From the NCBI RefSeq assembly GCF_907165205.1, contig NC_058190.1:38490116-38554115 (forward strand): a stretch of DNA of 64,000 bases, in the 5' to 3' direction. Of the stretch, positions 22,647-33,379 are shown one piece after another. The DNA comes from Coccinella septempunctata (lineage: Eukaryota; Arthropoda; Insecta; Coleoptera; Coccinellidae). The position numbers were made by a program, and so were the translations under genes. The notes beneath the pieces were generated by a model that saw nothing but the letters and a program-made list of their open reading frames with translations, was not told where the DNA came from and made no database searches. Positions within the stretch are counted from its first letter, which is position 1. The number at the start of each line of letters is the position of its first letter.

Positions 22647-23040
22647 TTATTTTATTGAATTTTACTGTTAAGCCTGAAGAAGCAAATGAAAACGAAACGT
22701 TGCCAGTGTGAAGAGTGTTCGCGATTTCGATATCTTCCTGGACTCAACACTTTCACGTTTAGACAATTCATGGATACAATATGGCGGCTCATGCTTGTGA
22801 TTGAGATTATGAATCTGTGTAAAGTTGAGATGATTTTCGTTTTGAATTTGTATCAACAGGTTTTCACAACTTTCGTGCAACAACGACGCATTAATTGAAA
22901 TAAACAGACTCAAGAGCATGTCCAGTGGGAAATAATGAATAAATTAGCATTTAAAAATTAGCATTTTTGAAGTGTTCTTAAAATGAGAACACCGAAGTTG
23001 ATCATTTCTTTCCATTTTTGTCAAACCTTACCTACATAGT
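22647..23040. other. unassigned sequence
   Basis: No supported gene. A segment resembling GCCTGAAGAAGC followed by AACGAAACGTTG near 22672-22703 resembles untranslated parts of many insect transposons but is too short to classify. Confidence 0.3.
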
Positions 23041-23044
23041 GTAC

Positions 23045-23669
23045 TGTGTGGGCAAAATTCGTTGTAAACTAAGGGGATCTCGAGATCTCGAGAACTATAA
23101 GAGCTTGAAGAAAACGGATGACACATTTGCTTTTTTTCAGAGAAACAAAGAATGGTGAAAACCGTAGCCTCCTACGATTCATCGTTTTTGAGTTATAAGC
23201 AAAAAATGAGATTTCGACGAATTCGAAAAGTTCTCATAACTTTTTTGTATTTGTGACAAATCTCAAACTTGAGCCTTCTTATACTGACAAAAAGATTTTT
23301 TTCCAATTCAAATATAACAAATTGAATAAAAGTTTGCATTTAAACATCGAAAGTTGGTCTAATGATTGGAAATGAAAAAATATTATGAGCTCGTCAGTGG
23401 ATTCTACGTAAAAAGGTGACTGTAGAAGGTTCAAGTTTCAGATCTGTAACTTCAAAGATGCAAAAGTAATGAGAACTTTTCGAAATCGTCAAAATCTTAT
23501 TTTTTGCTAATATCTCAAAAACGAAGAATCGTAGGAGGCTACGGTTTTCACCATTCTTTGTTTCTCTGAAAAGTGAAAAGGAGCTCGGAAATGTGTCATC
23601 CGTTCTCTTCGAGCTTTTATAGTTCTAGAAATTCCCTCAGAGGACAACAAAATTTGTCCACCTTGTACA
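23045..23669. repeat. foldback family FB2, copy with both ends
   Basis: The left end GTGGGCAAAATTCGTTGTAA and right end CAAAATTTGTCCACCTTGTA are imperfect mirrors. Long arms follow, with AACCGTAGCCTCCTACGATT on the left mirrored by AATCGTAGGAGGCTACGGTT on the right. Related copies are at 700-1012 and 48438-49538. It is non-coding. Confidence 0.8.
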
Positions 23670-23879
23670 TACTGATGGGTATCCAACAACATCATTTCAA
23701 TAAATAAAATACTTTTTTCGTAAAATAAAGGTTGATTCTACTTGAAAGTAATCCCGTATGTGTGCTACGAACGTCACTAATACCCATTAGATGAAAAATC
23801 TTGTCCGTAGCAGGGGCCATTTCTGTAATAGAATTTCTGTAACAGAGACACGTCCGTATTGTTTTATAAACGATTAATC

Positions 23880-24100
23880 CAACGAGATTGATACGGAGGA
23901 ACAGAAACTCTGCGGGGTCGACAATTAGAAAACGACTACGTGATGCGAATATCTCCGTAGGAGCTCGGCGCACGTTCTGCAATGCGACTAAATATCCGAT
24001 TACATCTCGCACACAACACAGTATATTTTCGTTTTTGCCCTGCAGCCTGATGTGGGAAATTCTCCTTTTTCGTAAAACTATACTGAATGAAGGTTCACTT
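23880..24100 (+). pseudogene. possible Tc1-like DNA-binding domain relic
   Basis: A plus-strand frame (23888-24106) includes STIRKRLRDANISVGARRT, which resembles the helix-turn-helix portion of Tc1-like transposases (compare QTIRNRLREYDLRPR in the element at 56.9 kb). The rest of the frame has no recognisable motif, and no inverted repeats bound it. The assignment rests on this one short block. Confidence 0.3.
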
Positions 24101-24120
24101 CAATAGGGAGGAGCTCATCG

Positions 24121-24245
24121 CCAGTTCACGAAGTCATATGCTGCTTCTGGATTTCTATGATGATAATAATCCATGAAAATCGAAATTTCATATCACACAG
24201 CAAGTATTTGAAGGTCAATCGATCTTTTTCGGGTGTAGTAAGTAT
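24121..24245. repeat. T2 repeat, left flank of LINE insertion
   Basis: It matches 8133-8250 with scattered substitutions; for example CATATGCTGCTTCTGGATTT here against CATATGCTACTTCTGTATTT there, and TATTTGAAGGTCAATCGA against TATTTAAAGGTCAATCGA. Homology resumes at 25509 after the LINE. Confidence 0.85.
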
Positions 24246-25413
24246 AATAAAAATAATAATAATAAGCTCAATAGAACGGACAGAGCTGCCACGACATCTT
24301 GGGGGAAGAGCAGTTGTTGATTTGTCCAACCGTATGTCCCAGGAAATTGAAGGACTTCGAAAATATTTCTTGAGCAAGGCAGCTTCGTCAGAACTCCATC
24401 GAGTAGTTTGTATTGCTGATAGTTCTACACCGTTAAAGCTACAACAGGATCACTTGGAAACCGTCGAAGACTGTGCTGAAAGTAAACTGCAGAAACTGAT
24501 TGGCAAACATTTGCATGGGAGGCACCAGAACGAGGTCAACCATGATTACGACGACATATCTACGTCGAACTACTGGTTGACTTCCGGAAGGTTGTTTCCT
24601 GAGACAGAGGGCTTCATGCTCGCCATCCAGGATCAGGTGATTCCAACAAGAAATTACATGAAATATATCGCCAAGGATGCCTCAGTGGCGGACGATGGCT
24701 GTCGTTATGGCTGTGCAACACATGAAGCCATCCAGCACATCACCGGGGGATGTCAGAAGTTCGCGGGCACGGAGTACAAAAATAGACATGATGCTGTTGC
24801 CAAGATTATTCATCAAGAATTGGCATTAAAACACCAACCTCTAACTTCGAAAAAGGTTCCTTATTACAATTACCATCCGGATGCTGTGTTGGAAAATGAA
24901 CATCACAAGCTCTACTGGGATCGCACGGTTCTCACAGACCGGAAAATAACCCACAATAGACCAGACTTCATTTTGCTCAATAAGGATGAGGACAGAGCAC
25001 TACTCATCGACGTGGCAATTCCAAATAATAACAATCTTCTAGATAGGCACACTGAAAAAATTTCAAAATACAGAGATCTCGAGGAACAAACCAGAAGACA
25101 GTGGAAGCTGATAGATATCAAGACCATCCCTATTGTCATTTCATCTACAGGCCTGATACCGAAGAAACTTCTTGAGAACTTGAAGAAACTTCAGTTGGAC
25201 GAAAATACCTATAGAGTCATGCAGAAGGCGATACTGCTCGGAACGGCGAGAACTGTACGCAAGTACCAGGGGGATGCAGAGGAACACCGTCCGCTCCGAC
25301 AGGAAGTGCGAGTGGAGCAGGAATCCAACCTACAGCAGGGAGCCGAGAAGCGACCCGAACCCGACCACCACCACGAGCCCGAAAACCTCGGAAAGGGCTC
25401 CAACGGAGCTTAA
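24157..25413 (+). pseudogene. C-terminal part of an R2/R4-type LINE polyprotein
   Basis: The 418-residue frame is open to TAA at 25413, but its first about 30 codons belong to the flanking repeat; element-derived sequence begins near IERTELPRHLGG. Residues C182, C186, H194 and C199 form the C-x3-C-x7-H-x4-C zinc knuckle typical of R2-like elements. The restriction-like endonuclease follows, with R268-P269-D270 and D285 in LIDVAIP, then K301 and K304 in EKISKY. In this class the zinc knuckle and nuclease follow the reverse transcriptase and cut target DNA. The C-terminus is rich in charged residues. The upstream reverse transcriptase and N-terminal DNA-binding domains are missing, so the product could not retrotranspose alone, although the nuclease residues seem intact. 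Confidence 0.85.
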
Positions 25414-25508
25414 TCCTTTTGATATCTGAGATATCTGGGATAAGTGAATTTTTCTCTGGAGAGGAGTGTGAATGGCGCAAGGCTAAAATCATAATAATAA
25501 TAATAATA
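24246..25508 (+). mobile_element. 5'-truncated R2/Dong-type LINE (restriction-like endonuclease class)
   Basis: The insert is bounded by ATA/TAA-rich sequence on both sides (AATAATAATAATAAG near 24250 and a longer run at 25489-25508). It interrupts a T2 repeat whose uninterrupted form is at 8133-8340. It contains only the 3' part of the single ORF plus a short 3' untranslated region. The reverse transcriptase itself is absent. The preference for TAA-type microsatellites is known for Dong elements of the R4 group, which would fit, but the target here may simply be AT-rich. Confidence 0.85.
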
Positions 25509-25586
25509 ATGCAAAGATTATAGAGTAGAAAGATGGAAAACGAAGCAGTGATGTGAGCTGTGTTTCAAATGTGTTTTCTAAGACCC
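25509..25586. repeat. T2 repeat, right flank of LINE insertion
   Basis: GCAAAGATTATAGAGTAGAA at 25509 matches 8256 onward, with a 9-10 base deletion relative to that copy around GTGAGCTGTG. Homology ends at CCTAACC, where an RNase H-bearing LINE relic begins. Confidence 0.8.
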
Positions 25587-26480
25587 TAACCTTCACCAGG
25601 AGAAGAAAGTTCCAAATTTCTCCCCCAACTCTCTGCGGTAAGACTATTCCACTCGTAGAGGAAGTCGAATATCTAGGTATTACCCTGGATAAGAAGCTTC
25701 AATGGAACTCCCATGTGGAGAGAGTCATCCACAAAGCCAGGCACTCCCTATGGGCCTGTCAAAGAATTTGTGGAAAACCTTGAGCAGCAGCTCCACTGGC
25801 TGTATGTCATGGTGATCAGGCCATTGATCACCAACGGATGTACTCTCCAAATTGGAAAGTTTAAACAGACTGCAACTGATTTGGGTACCTGGACACTCTG
25901 GCTGCAGGGACAACGAAGTATCGGATGCTCTAGCCAGAGAAGGCTCAACATCAGTGCTTCTTGGCCCGGAACCAAGTATAGGAATTTCCAATTCCTTAAT
26001 CAGGGAACGGAACAACACCTGGATAAGACAAAAAGTCCTGGAGTACTGGCGAAACTGTCCTGGACTGCGTCACTCGTACAGGGCTATTTCAGTGCTTCCC
26101 AGCCCATACACCAGTCGTTGACAAGGACTTTTTAGAACCAATCTGAGATTTATCATGGCGGTTCTCACAGAACATTGTTGATTCAGAGCCCATCTTAAAA
26201 AAGTCAGCATCGTCAATGACCCGCTCTGCAGACTCTGCTTAGAGGAGGACGAAACGATTGAGCACATCCTCTGTGACTGCCCGGCAGCAGACAGGGTCAG
26301 ACTTGAAGTATTTGGTTCTCCGAAGATGGTCCTAGAGGAACTAAAGAATCACCCCCCCTCCGATATCATCTCCTTTTTGAGTTGGATGGGACTGGAAGGA
26401 GAGACCTAGCTCTACGAGCTTGCCGGTATGCTACAATACACCGCTTGGTCGCAGTGGCAGGTTTGGTTTATCCGTCCAAC
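25587..26480 (+). pseudogene. LINE relic: end of reverse transcriptase, RNase H and zinc knuckle
   Basis: Three reading frames together give the C-terminal part of a LINE polyprotein. The first (25588-25783) reads EVEYLGITLDKKLQWNSHVE, the thumb region that follows the catalytic motifs. After a deletion, another frame (25852-26121) has LIWVPGHSGCRDNEVSDALA, the conserved end of a LINE RNase H domain. A third, about 26200-26400, has CRLCLEEDETIEHILCDCP, the terminal CCHC-type knuckle. RNase H in a LINE points to the I, R1/LOA or related groups. Frameshifts and an internal deletion of most of the RNase H domain make it non-functional. It abuts a truncated mariner at about 26490. Confidence 0.8.
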
Positions 26481-26493
26481 ACACCCAGCAATC

Positions 26494-27120
26494 AGTATTG
26501 TTCTACCCTTATCCAAAAAATCAATCATGATTACTCAATGGCAATCCCAAAAAACTGAAGCAAGAACTTTACCAGCAGATTTTTGGACAAGAAACTTCTG
26601 AGGTCTTGGAGAACCAGAGTATCGCCATTCCATCGATTGTTGCTTTGCTTCTGGATGAAATATTCAGACATCAGTTTTAGCCCAATTCTATCTGATAAAA
26701 TCATGTCATGAACTCCATCGATATTTTCGGGGACTGACACAGAAACTGGCCTTCCCAATCGGTCATCATCTCCAATAGAAAATTTACCTCTTTTGAAGCT
26801 TGCAGTTCGATTTTTCAAGGTCGCATACGAAGAACATTGATCATCAAGTGTATTAAGCATATCTTCGTAAATCTGCTTACCTCTTAACCCTTTTAAATAC
26901 ATCAGGTACTTGATGATGGGTCGATACTCCAATTTTTCGATTTTCACAATTTCGGTGGACATCTTCTTTGTTTTAATTTATTGCGTAACTCTGGTTTACT
27001 TTTTTGTCCTCAAACTTCACACTGACACTTCTAATGAGTTATTGTTCGTTGCTATGGTAATGCAATATTTGTTTTATGCATGGAACTGGTCTAGCCTAAC
27101 TAGATATCAATGCATCCTCG
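26494..27120 (-). mobile_element. mariner copy A, 3'-truncated and internally deleted
   Basis: The 5' inverted repeat is present at its right edge: read on the minus strand from 27120 it starts CGAGGATGCATTGATATCTA, next to a TA dinucleotide (27121-27122). The element ends near 26494 within the region that follows ...IDFLDK in the intact layout, where it meets the LINE relic, so the last catalytic region and 3' inverted repeat are gone. An additional internal deletion removes about 85 codons. Confidence 0.8.
26531..26962 (-). pseudogene. mariner transposase, broken (copy A)
   Basis: A 143-residue frame starts MSTEIVKIEKLEYRPIIKYL and has the helix-turn-helix half of a mariner transposase, up to MILSDRIGLKLMSE. 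It then jumps by deletion, in a shifted frame, to the region just after the first catalytic Asp. None of the three catalytic residues (D, D, D with 34-residue spacing) is present in frame. Compared with the copy at 33.5 kb, substitutions are scattered, consistent with an old inactive copy. Confidence 0.8.
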
Positions 27121-27122
27121 TA

Positions 27123-27815
27123 AGTTTAGTATTAGAAATAAAAAAACTAATAACTTCGGAAAACATCAATATCCTCAACTTTGGACCAGCAGTTCAAAAT
27201 ATTCGGATGAAATGCGAAACCCCACCAGCATCATCTACAGTGACGGGGCACTATGATCTTACATTTCACTTCGATTATCGATGGCCCCTCCTTGATTGCA
27301 CACGGGTCATCACCGGACGATCAATCATAGGAATTGGCAAAAACATATTGCGTCCGGGCTTATGCGAATTTAAGAGATGAACTAACGAGGGTTTCATTTC
27401 GGTTGGACCATTACGAGAATCAACAATATGTGGTCCTTAAAAATGACTGGCGGCAGATGAGAATACCGCCGAGATTAATGCGAACCGATATCAGAATATT
27501 ATCCTTCGGGATCTTTTCAGACGTCAGACCCAGAAAATAACGAGATGGAATGGAATATTGATAGGACATTAGGTGTACAAGGGAGACATCGAAATGGCGG
27601 ATCGCGAAGTCGGTTTAAGAAGGATTCTCATGTTTTTTTTTTATATTATGGTGATTTTTCTGACGTTTGCAGAATAGACGAGAATTCTCATGTTGATGTG
27701 GTTCAAATATGGGATGATACGAGTAATTAAGTGGAAAAATTTCGTGAATTGAGAAAAGTTGAACATCTACTGATATAGATAGGCACACATTGTTATTTCT
27801 ACTACACGAAAGGTT
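27123..27815. other. unique sequence right of mariner A
   Basis: Two frames (up to 27380 and 27334-27540) are open but have no recognisable domain; the first begins inside the mariner, so it is not a natural gene. The sequence 27170-27540 is less AT-rich than its surroundings and might hold a relic I could not identify. Confidence 0.3.
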
Positions 27816-27819
27816 TTAT

Positions 27820-28035
27820 CGAAGAAGTTGAATTTCCGAATATAGTTTTCCATTTATTTGATTAATCTTTTTCGAACACAACATATTACTCACGTCCTCT
27901 AGTTTTTTCATTATGACCATTACGTACCATAAAAATTCCAAAAATTCAAAGAACCCAACTCTTGAAACTAACTTGGACACTACCTAATGAATAATTGAAC
28001 ATTTTGTGAAATAAAAGTATTCTTCATATTCTCCC
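27820..28035 (+). repeat. foldback family FB1, internal fragment
   Basis: It matches the central part of FB1 copies from TTTTATCGAAG through GACCATTACGTACC to the segment ending TATTCTTCATATTCTC. Both ends of the family are missing. Confidence 0.7.
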
Positions 28036-28162
28036 GGGGCTACATCTTCATTCTGTACTAATATTTTTCGAAATTTGAGGTTAATCTTCAAAATATATGT
28101 CAATACGTCAATACTGTCAACTCGACTGTCAATGTGTCATTAATAAAACTTTTTACATCACT

Positions 28163-28234
28163 GGCTCGTTGGTCTAGGGGTATGATTTCCGCTTAGGGTG
28201 CGGGAGGTCCCGGGTTCAAATCCCGGACGAGCCC
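28163..28234 (+). tRNA. tRNA-Pro (anticodon AGG)
   Basis: A 72-base cloverleaf without intron. Acceptor stem GGCTCGT (28163-28169) pairs fully with ACGAGCC (28227-28233), followed by discriminator C. The anticodon stem TCCGC/GCGGG encloses the loop TTAGGGT with AGG at 28195-28197, which reads CCU as proline. The T arm CCCGG-GTTCAAAT-CCCGG is complete and includes the B-box GGTTCAAATCC; the A-box-like GGTCTAGGGGT lies in the D arm. CCA is not encoded, as expected for a eukaryotic nuclear tRNA. A TTTT run at about 28243 can serve as the RNA polymerase III terminator. One G-U pair at the top of the anticodon stem is the only irregularity. Confidence 0.97.
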
Positions 28235-28241
28235 AATTATA

Positions 28242-28247
28242 TTTTGT
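28242..28247 (+). terminator. RNA polymerase III terminator of tRNA-Pro
   Basis: A TTTT run lies about 9 bases after the mature 3' end, the usual distance for tRNA genes. Confidence 0.7.
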
Positions 28248-28249
28248 TG

Positions 28250-29220
28250 AAGACATGAAAGAATAACGTTCTATCACTTCAGGTAAGAATCTATAAAAAA
28301 AGAAGTTATCGTTAGATACCTATCGTCTAGATATAGAAGAAATGTGAGAGAATTAATTTTTTTTTAATTTTCTTATTTCTGAAAATATTACAATCATACT
28401 ACTACCAACACTATTTTTTGGCATGGAATCACACCTAAAATGTTTTCTTTACTATTCATATACATCCTGTATATTGAATAAGTTCGAAGTTTTGCTCAAT
28501 AATTTTTTTAAATATTTGCAATGTTTCATGATTTCATTTATACTGGAAATCGATATCAATATATTTATTTAAATTGGAAAAATTTTCATATTCTTATTAG
28601 AAATGTGGTAATGAAGTACAATCTTTTTTCTTTCCGTTAAAAAAACTAAATAGTTTTACTGAAATGCGATGAACCTCCTGTTTATCAGAACCTACTATGG
28701 ATTCTTCATCCATTTCAAACATTTTTCGGTTATCAATTTCACAGAACAGATCTGAGCCTATGCATTGCAATCCTGAGAGCTGAACAGTTTTTAAGCCTTC
28801 ATCTTCAACTCATAAATCGTTGCAACTATTTCAAAGGAGACGGTTCATTTGCCTACTCAAATACCCAGCACGATTTTGAAAATTCTAGGAATGTACTAAA
28901 GTTATGGAAAAACCGAGGGAGACAATTTTTTCTTCATTCAAACACCCTGTAGCTGGAAATATAAGTACCTAGTTTAGAACGTAAGTCCATTCGCAAATTT
29001 CATTTTCGTACCTCCTAAAAAGCCACATCGTGATCAGAATCTTATTATGAAACACTCTGTATTTCAGAATGAATAGGATCAAATCACAAACTGGCGTATG
29101 CGCCGGTATCCATTATTTTATTAACTCAATTGATTGTGCTGCTACCTGCTACCTACTGTAGATAAAATCTATTCTGTTTCTCAAGTGGCAGGCTGATTAT
29201 TCATGTCACTTTGAAGCACT
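28250..29220. other. unassigned AT-rich sequence
   Basis: No gene recognised. An AACACCCTGTA terminus near 28940 and a related AACACTCTGTA near 29052 may be eroded foldback ends. Confidence 0.35.
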
Positions 29221-29229
29221 ATTTCAGAA

Positions 29230-29571
29230 ATGGATTTGAGGGATCTGAAAGTGGTGATAAGGAACGGAAATAAAAGCAGAAACTGCCTCCACATTAAAAC
29301 GCAATTCATGGGAAACAAGTTTTACAAAACAAAAAACAATAATTTAACTGCACTCAGTAACATTTTTGAAAATCCAAGTTTAGTAGAAGAGAATGATGAT
29401 TGGTCACAAATGTTGAATACCGAAGGAGTTATCGATAACAATAACTGGTTTTGTACATTTTCTTTTAATGGTCTGAGTGAGTTCTTCATTTACCTCAGAA
29501 TCAATATTGAAAATAATCCATTAACTTATTCCCAAGTCAGAGGTAACGTATCTACTGTAGCAAATATGTAA
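29230..29571 (+). CDS. hypothetical 113-residue open frame
   Basis: The frame starts with ATG two bases after an acceptor-like CACTATTTCAG and is open to TAA at 29571. The residues are rich in Asn, Ser and Leu, without signal peptide, membrane segment or recognisable domain. No promoter, paralog or repeat match is visible. In AT-rich DNA an open frame this long is uncommon but can arise by chance, so it could be a real exon, a relic or noise. I do not recognise a family. Confidence 0.25.
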   Translation: MDLRDLKVVIRNGNKSRNCLHIKTQFMGNKFYKTKNNNLTALSNIFENPSLVEENDDWSQMLNTEGVIDNNNWFCTFSFNGLSEFFIYLRINIENNPLTYSQVRGNVSTVANM

Positions 29572-32155
29572 TGGAACTTTTGTAGACATTAAAAACTTAT
29601 TCTGAGTTATAAAATAATTGATCCTTGTCAGTTACAGCTGTAAGAGACACAAATCTACTCCCATTGTCACGTTTACCCTAAAAAAGTTATAACGAAGCTA
29701 TCATGAATGTCGACCCTGATTTGGGCATGTTTCCCATGAACAGAACTCTTCAATATAAAAATTGGGTATGCTGAAAAGAACTGATTGTAAAAAATCAATG
29801 GAATATAAGTGTAACAAACAAGAATTAATCGAAAACGATTGAAATAAATCGATAGTGCACCGGCAACGTAGCATAGTGTTGACAACATAAAGTGTCAGAA
29901 ATCGCTCGGTTTTATGCGAATTCCAAGGTAGTTACTTTTGGCATAACTTATTCGCCGTTCATGACGTCATTTCATACTTTTCGAAAACAGACCATATTCA
30001 GAGAGGCTCAATATCACCCCAAAAGACGTCAGGAAGAAAACGCACAATGATCAAAAGTTCTTGCCTGGCTAACTTTCGAAGACATAAGAAACTACCACAA
30101 GATGTTCGAAATGTAGTCAACGAATGATACAGAAGAGTTCATTCGTTTGAAACCAACATTTCTTTACATGGCTGAAATTTTGCCAGCCCTTCCGATCAAT
30201 CATCCACTGCATGAACAGTCTATGTTACCATTCATTATCTGATGACATAAATACAGAGAATATAAACTTGTTTGTTCGTCATAAGGGGATTAAACACACA
30301 CACACAGTTCCATGTTGAGTTCAGTACAGCACGCCGCAATTCTCTCCTATCGATTATATTTCGCAGTTTCACAATATGCTTGCCTCTAAATATCTCATTA
30401 TCGCTTATTTCATGTACCGCATTATCGAGGCTCAAATGAATGTTCATTTGGAGGTCCTGTTGATTGTCAAATCGATCCGTGCATTGGCTATTATGATGGA
30501 TATTCTGATGTTTGGTTTTGTTTCACTTAACGAATTAGGGGTGAAAATGGAGAGGGTAGAGGTGTGCAAATGATGGAGCATATGAACGCGCAAAATTCGA
30601 ATTCATATTGATCTGTTAGAAATTAGTGTGGTATTGAACGACGCATAATGAACCTGAAAATGGTAGAAGTGAATAATTCGAAGTATTTTCCGGGTTGGTT
30701 CTGAATTCATGCGAAATATTTTAGTAGTGGTTCATACATACATTTTCTGTTCTGATCCTCCTATTTTCCGAGTAACTGCCCTCTGAAATAATGGGAAAAG
30801 AATTTGATAAAATAAAAAAAATGTGGTTGATTAAAGTCACAATTTTGGGAGTAAAACACAAGACATAAAAAGTTTTTCATAAGTTTATCTTCTTCAATCG
30901 ATTTTTCTATCTTGAAAAATGTTGAAGCATCAAAAAGTTACTATGCAAAATAATTGATTTTCCGACATTCAATGAAAAGATTAAAAAATTGAAAAAACTA
31001 AAAACATTTCAGGTATATTCAAGTGGTGTTAACCACTCCTTAATTGCATCATATAGGAGATGTTCACACAAAAAAATTCCACCAATTTCAAAGTGCATTG
31101 GGGTGCAAAGGGCTCAAAATTAACTATATGGAAGAAATTTGCACAGACGCACAACACCTTAAATTTTCCGAGTAAATAAATCTGAAAATTGACTAAGAAA
31201 TTGTACAGTGTGTTCAAGTGAGAGATGAAGAACGGCCAAATATGGGGAGGCGGTATTTGAAGTATACTTCAATTCATTAGACTATAGTCTAATTAATATT
31301 GATGCTAATTGTAATGGCAATTGAAAAGTGGCAAAAAAAAAATTTTTTTTTATATTTCGTGCTTCTTTTATTTGTACAACCAATCTGATGAATTCTTCAG
31401 ATAAATAATCTTCCCGAAAATGAAAAAGTCATAATAAGAAATGTTAACATGAAGTTCAACTTTTTCGAGGAAAATGAGAAATAGAACAAATTTGCTGAAA
31501 TTTTTCAGATTTTCGGACTACCCTAAAGGTAAAAATTTTCCATATCGCTTTTATTTGGATATAAAAAATACAACCTATATTTAATTTAGCAAAACATGCA
31601 TTCCTCACCAAAAAGTCAGAAATTGAAATGATATTTCATCCTCAATTTGGAAACTGATGGCATCAAAATAAGACTAGGCACATATAGTACCATCGAAGGA
31701 TAGAAGATACGAAAATTTGAATAGCCAATTGATAAGATCCGAATTATTTTCATCTTTAATATACTTATGTCAATTTTCTGGAAACAACAAACAATGATAT
31801 AGTTTTTTTCGCAGTGTAGTCAGTTTCTGTGGCTTCTGATGCTCTTTAAATGTCACTTCATTTAATCGTCCAATATCTTTTGTTGATTGACATCATTTCT
31901 CAAGCCAATCATAGTTAATCAATGAAGTCAATTTTCTATTTTGTAACTTATATTCCCTCTTTACTTTGAATCAATATTTGTAGAGTTCGAAAGCTTCTAT
32001 GATATTCAAGAAATGAGTTTAGTTCTAGGTCAGAGTTTTCACAAAATTTCAGAACAAAATCGAATATTCAACAATGAAAGTGGCTTGATGTCATATTTAA
32101 ACATCACGAGGCTTAAATCTTGAATTATTCCCAAATACAAAAATATTCCTCAAAA
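29572..32155. other. long unassigned AT-rich stretch
   Basis: No gene, RNA gene or repeat shared with the rest of the window was recognised. It contains simple runs (CA repeat near 30296-30306, A/T runs near 31333-31350). The 65-codon frame at 30376-30573 and the 62-codon minus frame at 31029-31217 have no domain. Confidence 0.35.
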
Positions 32156-32159
32156 ATAT

Positions 32160-32740
32160 TTTTTCGTCGACCTGAACAAAAAATGACATGTTATGTACTC
32201 ATTTCCAAACGAGAAGTTAACTATTTTTGAAGGCTAGTACTTTTCATACTGATTTATTTTCGTACTGATTTACTTTTCGTCCGGCTTTCGTCACTAAGCA
32301 ATATATTAGATCCTGGGATGATTGAATCAATTTTGTGAAAACAGAAATTGATGAAAACATAAGTGCCTGTGACAATTACTGTCATTTGATGTTGTCAAAT
32401 TAAATCTTTTCGAAATCGGCTAGATTTTACCACTGAATTAGGTACTTGGTGTGAAAGTATTCAGTATAATCAAGAATGGAAAATAATAGCGATATGGATA
32501 ACAGTAACACTTCACTAGAGCTCAAAGAATTGACAATTACGGACACCTAGATAAGGCCATAAAACAGGTAACTTCTTACTTTCATCAAGGTATGCGAGGT
32601 CGACGAAAAGAATTCAATATGCACCTCGGAAAAAAGCTGTCCATATTGTCTCGCCTGCCTGCTATCCTCGGCTGCGCCTCGGCTATCAATTTGCAAGCTC
32701 GACTGCGATAGACAGTTTTTCGTTCTTGGTACATAAGCAA
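32160..32740 (+). repeat. dispersed repeat D1, uninterrupted copy
   Basis: Two blocks, 32160-32330 (with CGACCTGAACAAAAAATGAC) and 32455-32740 (with TTACTTTCATCAAGGTATGC and GGCTGCGCCTCGGCTATCAA), recur on the opposite strand at 60835-61010 and 59345-59618. In that second copy about 1.2 kb of other sequence lies between the blocks. It is non-coding. Confidence 0.7.
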
Positions 32741-33377
32741 CTATTTCGATAGAAGTGATAACTAGAAGCCGAGCTTATAATCTGAGACAACAATTTTCTT
32801 TGAATTGGTTCATTGCAGTATCAATGCCCTCGTACAATAATGACAGGCAATTCTAATATTGTAACTCGAAATTACATCTCAATTAAGTTGTCTACCAAGC
32901 TTAACAAATAGATTATGTCAATGTTGGAGCCCATAATCGTCTACATGCGAAGGAATTCATTAGGACACAAACGTTACAACTATAGTAACGAACAGTCAAA
33001 TGGGCTGATATATATCAAGAAGCAATTCTAACTGTAAACATCTTGTTACTATATAGATAGAGACTTGATATGACCCATTGTGAGGTTCAGAATCCCTTAG
33101 TGGTATGAGAAAGTAAATATTTTACATTTACGCTATTATCCGAGTATACAGAGTGTGACACTGAAAATTATCTATATCCAATATCTGGGACATGAAACAA
33201 ATGTGAAGAGGACGAAGCTCAGAGTCCCACTCGATTCTGAAGTATGTCTTCATCTTACGAGGCATCCATTGTATTACATTTTCTGAATATCGAAATATAA
33301 AATACTCATTTGTCAGGTATTTAAAATACCGATAACAAATTACATTTTCAAGAAATAATTGGAATACAAATACCAAA
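32741..33377. other. unassigned sequence
   Basis: No supported gene or repeat family. It ends at the TA target of a mariner element. Confidence 0.35.
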
Positions 33378-33379
33378 TA

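Noticed and set aside
25217..25492. Minus-strand frames rich in Arg, Gly and Ser
   Set aside because: They are antisense to the charged C-terminus of the R2-type LINE frame and end beyond it without a domain.
26910..27380. A 156-codon plus-strand frame
   Set aside because: It begins within the antisense of mariner A and runs across its inverted repeat into flanking DNA, so it is not a natural gene; no domain is visible.
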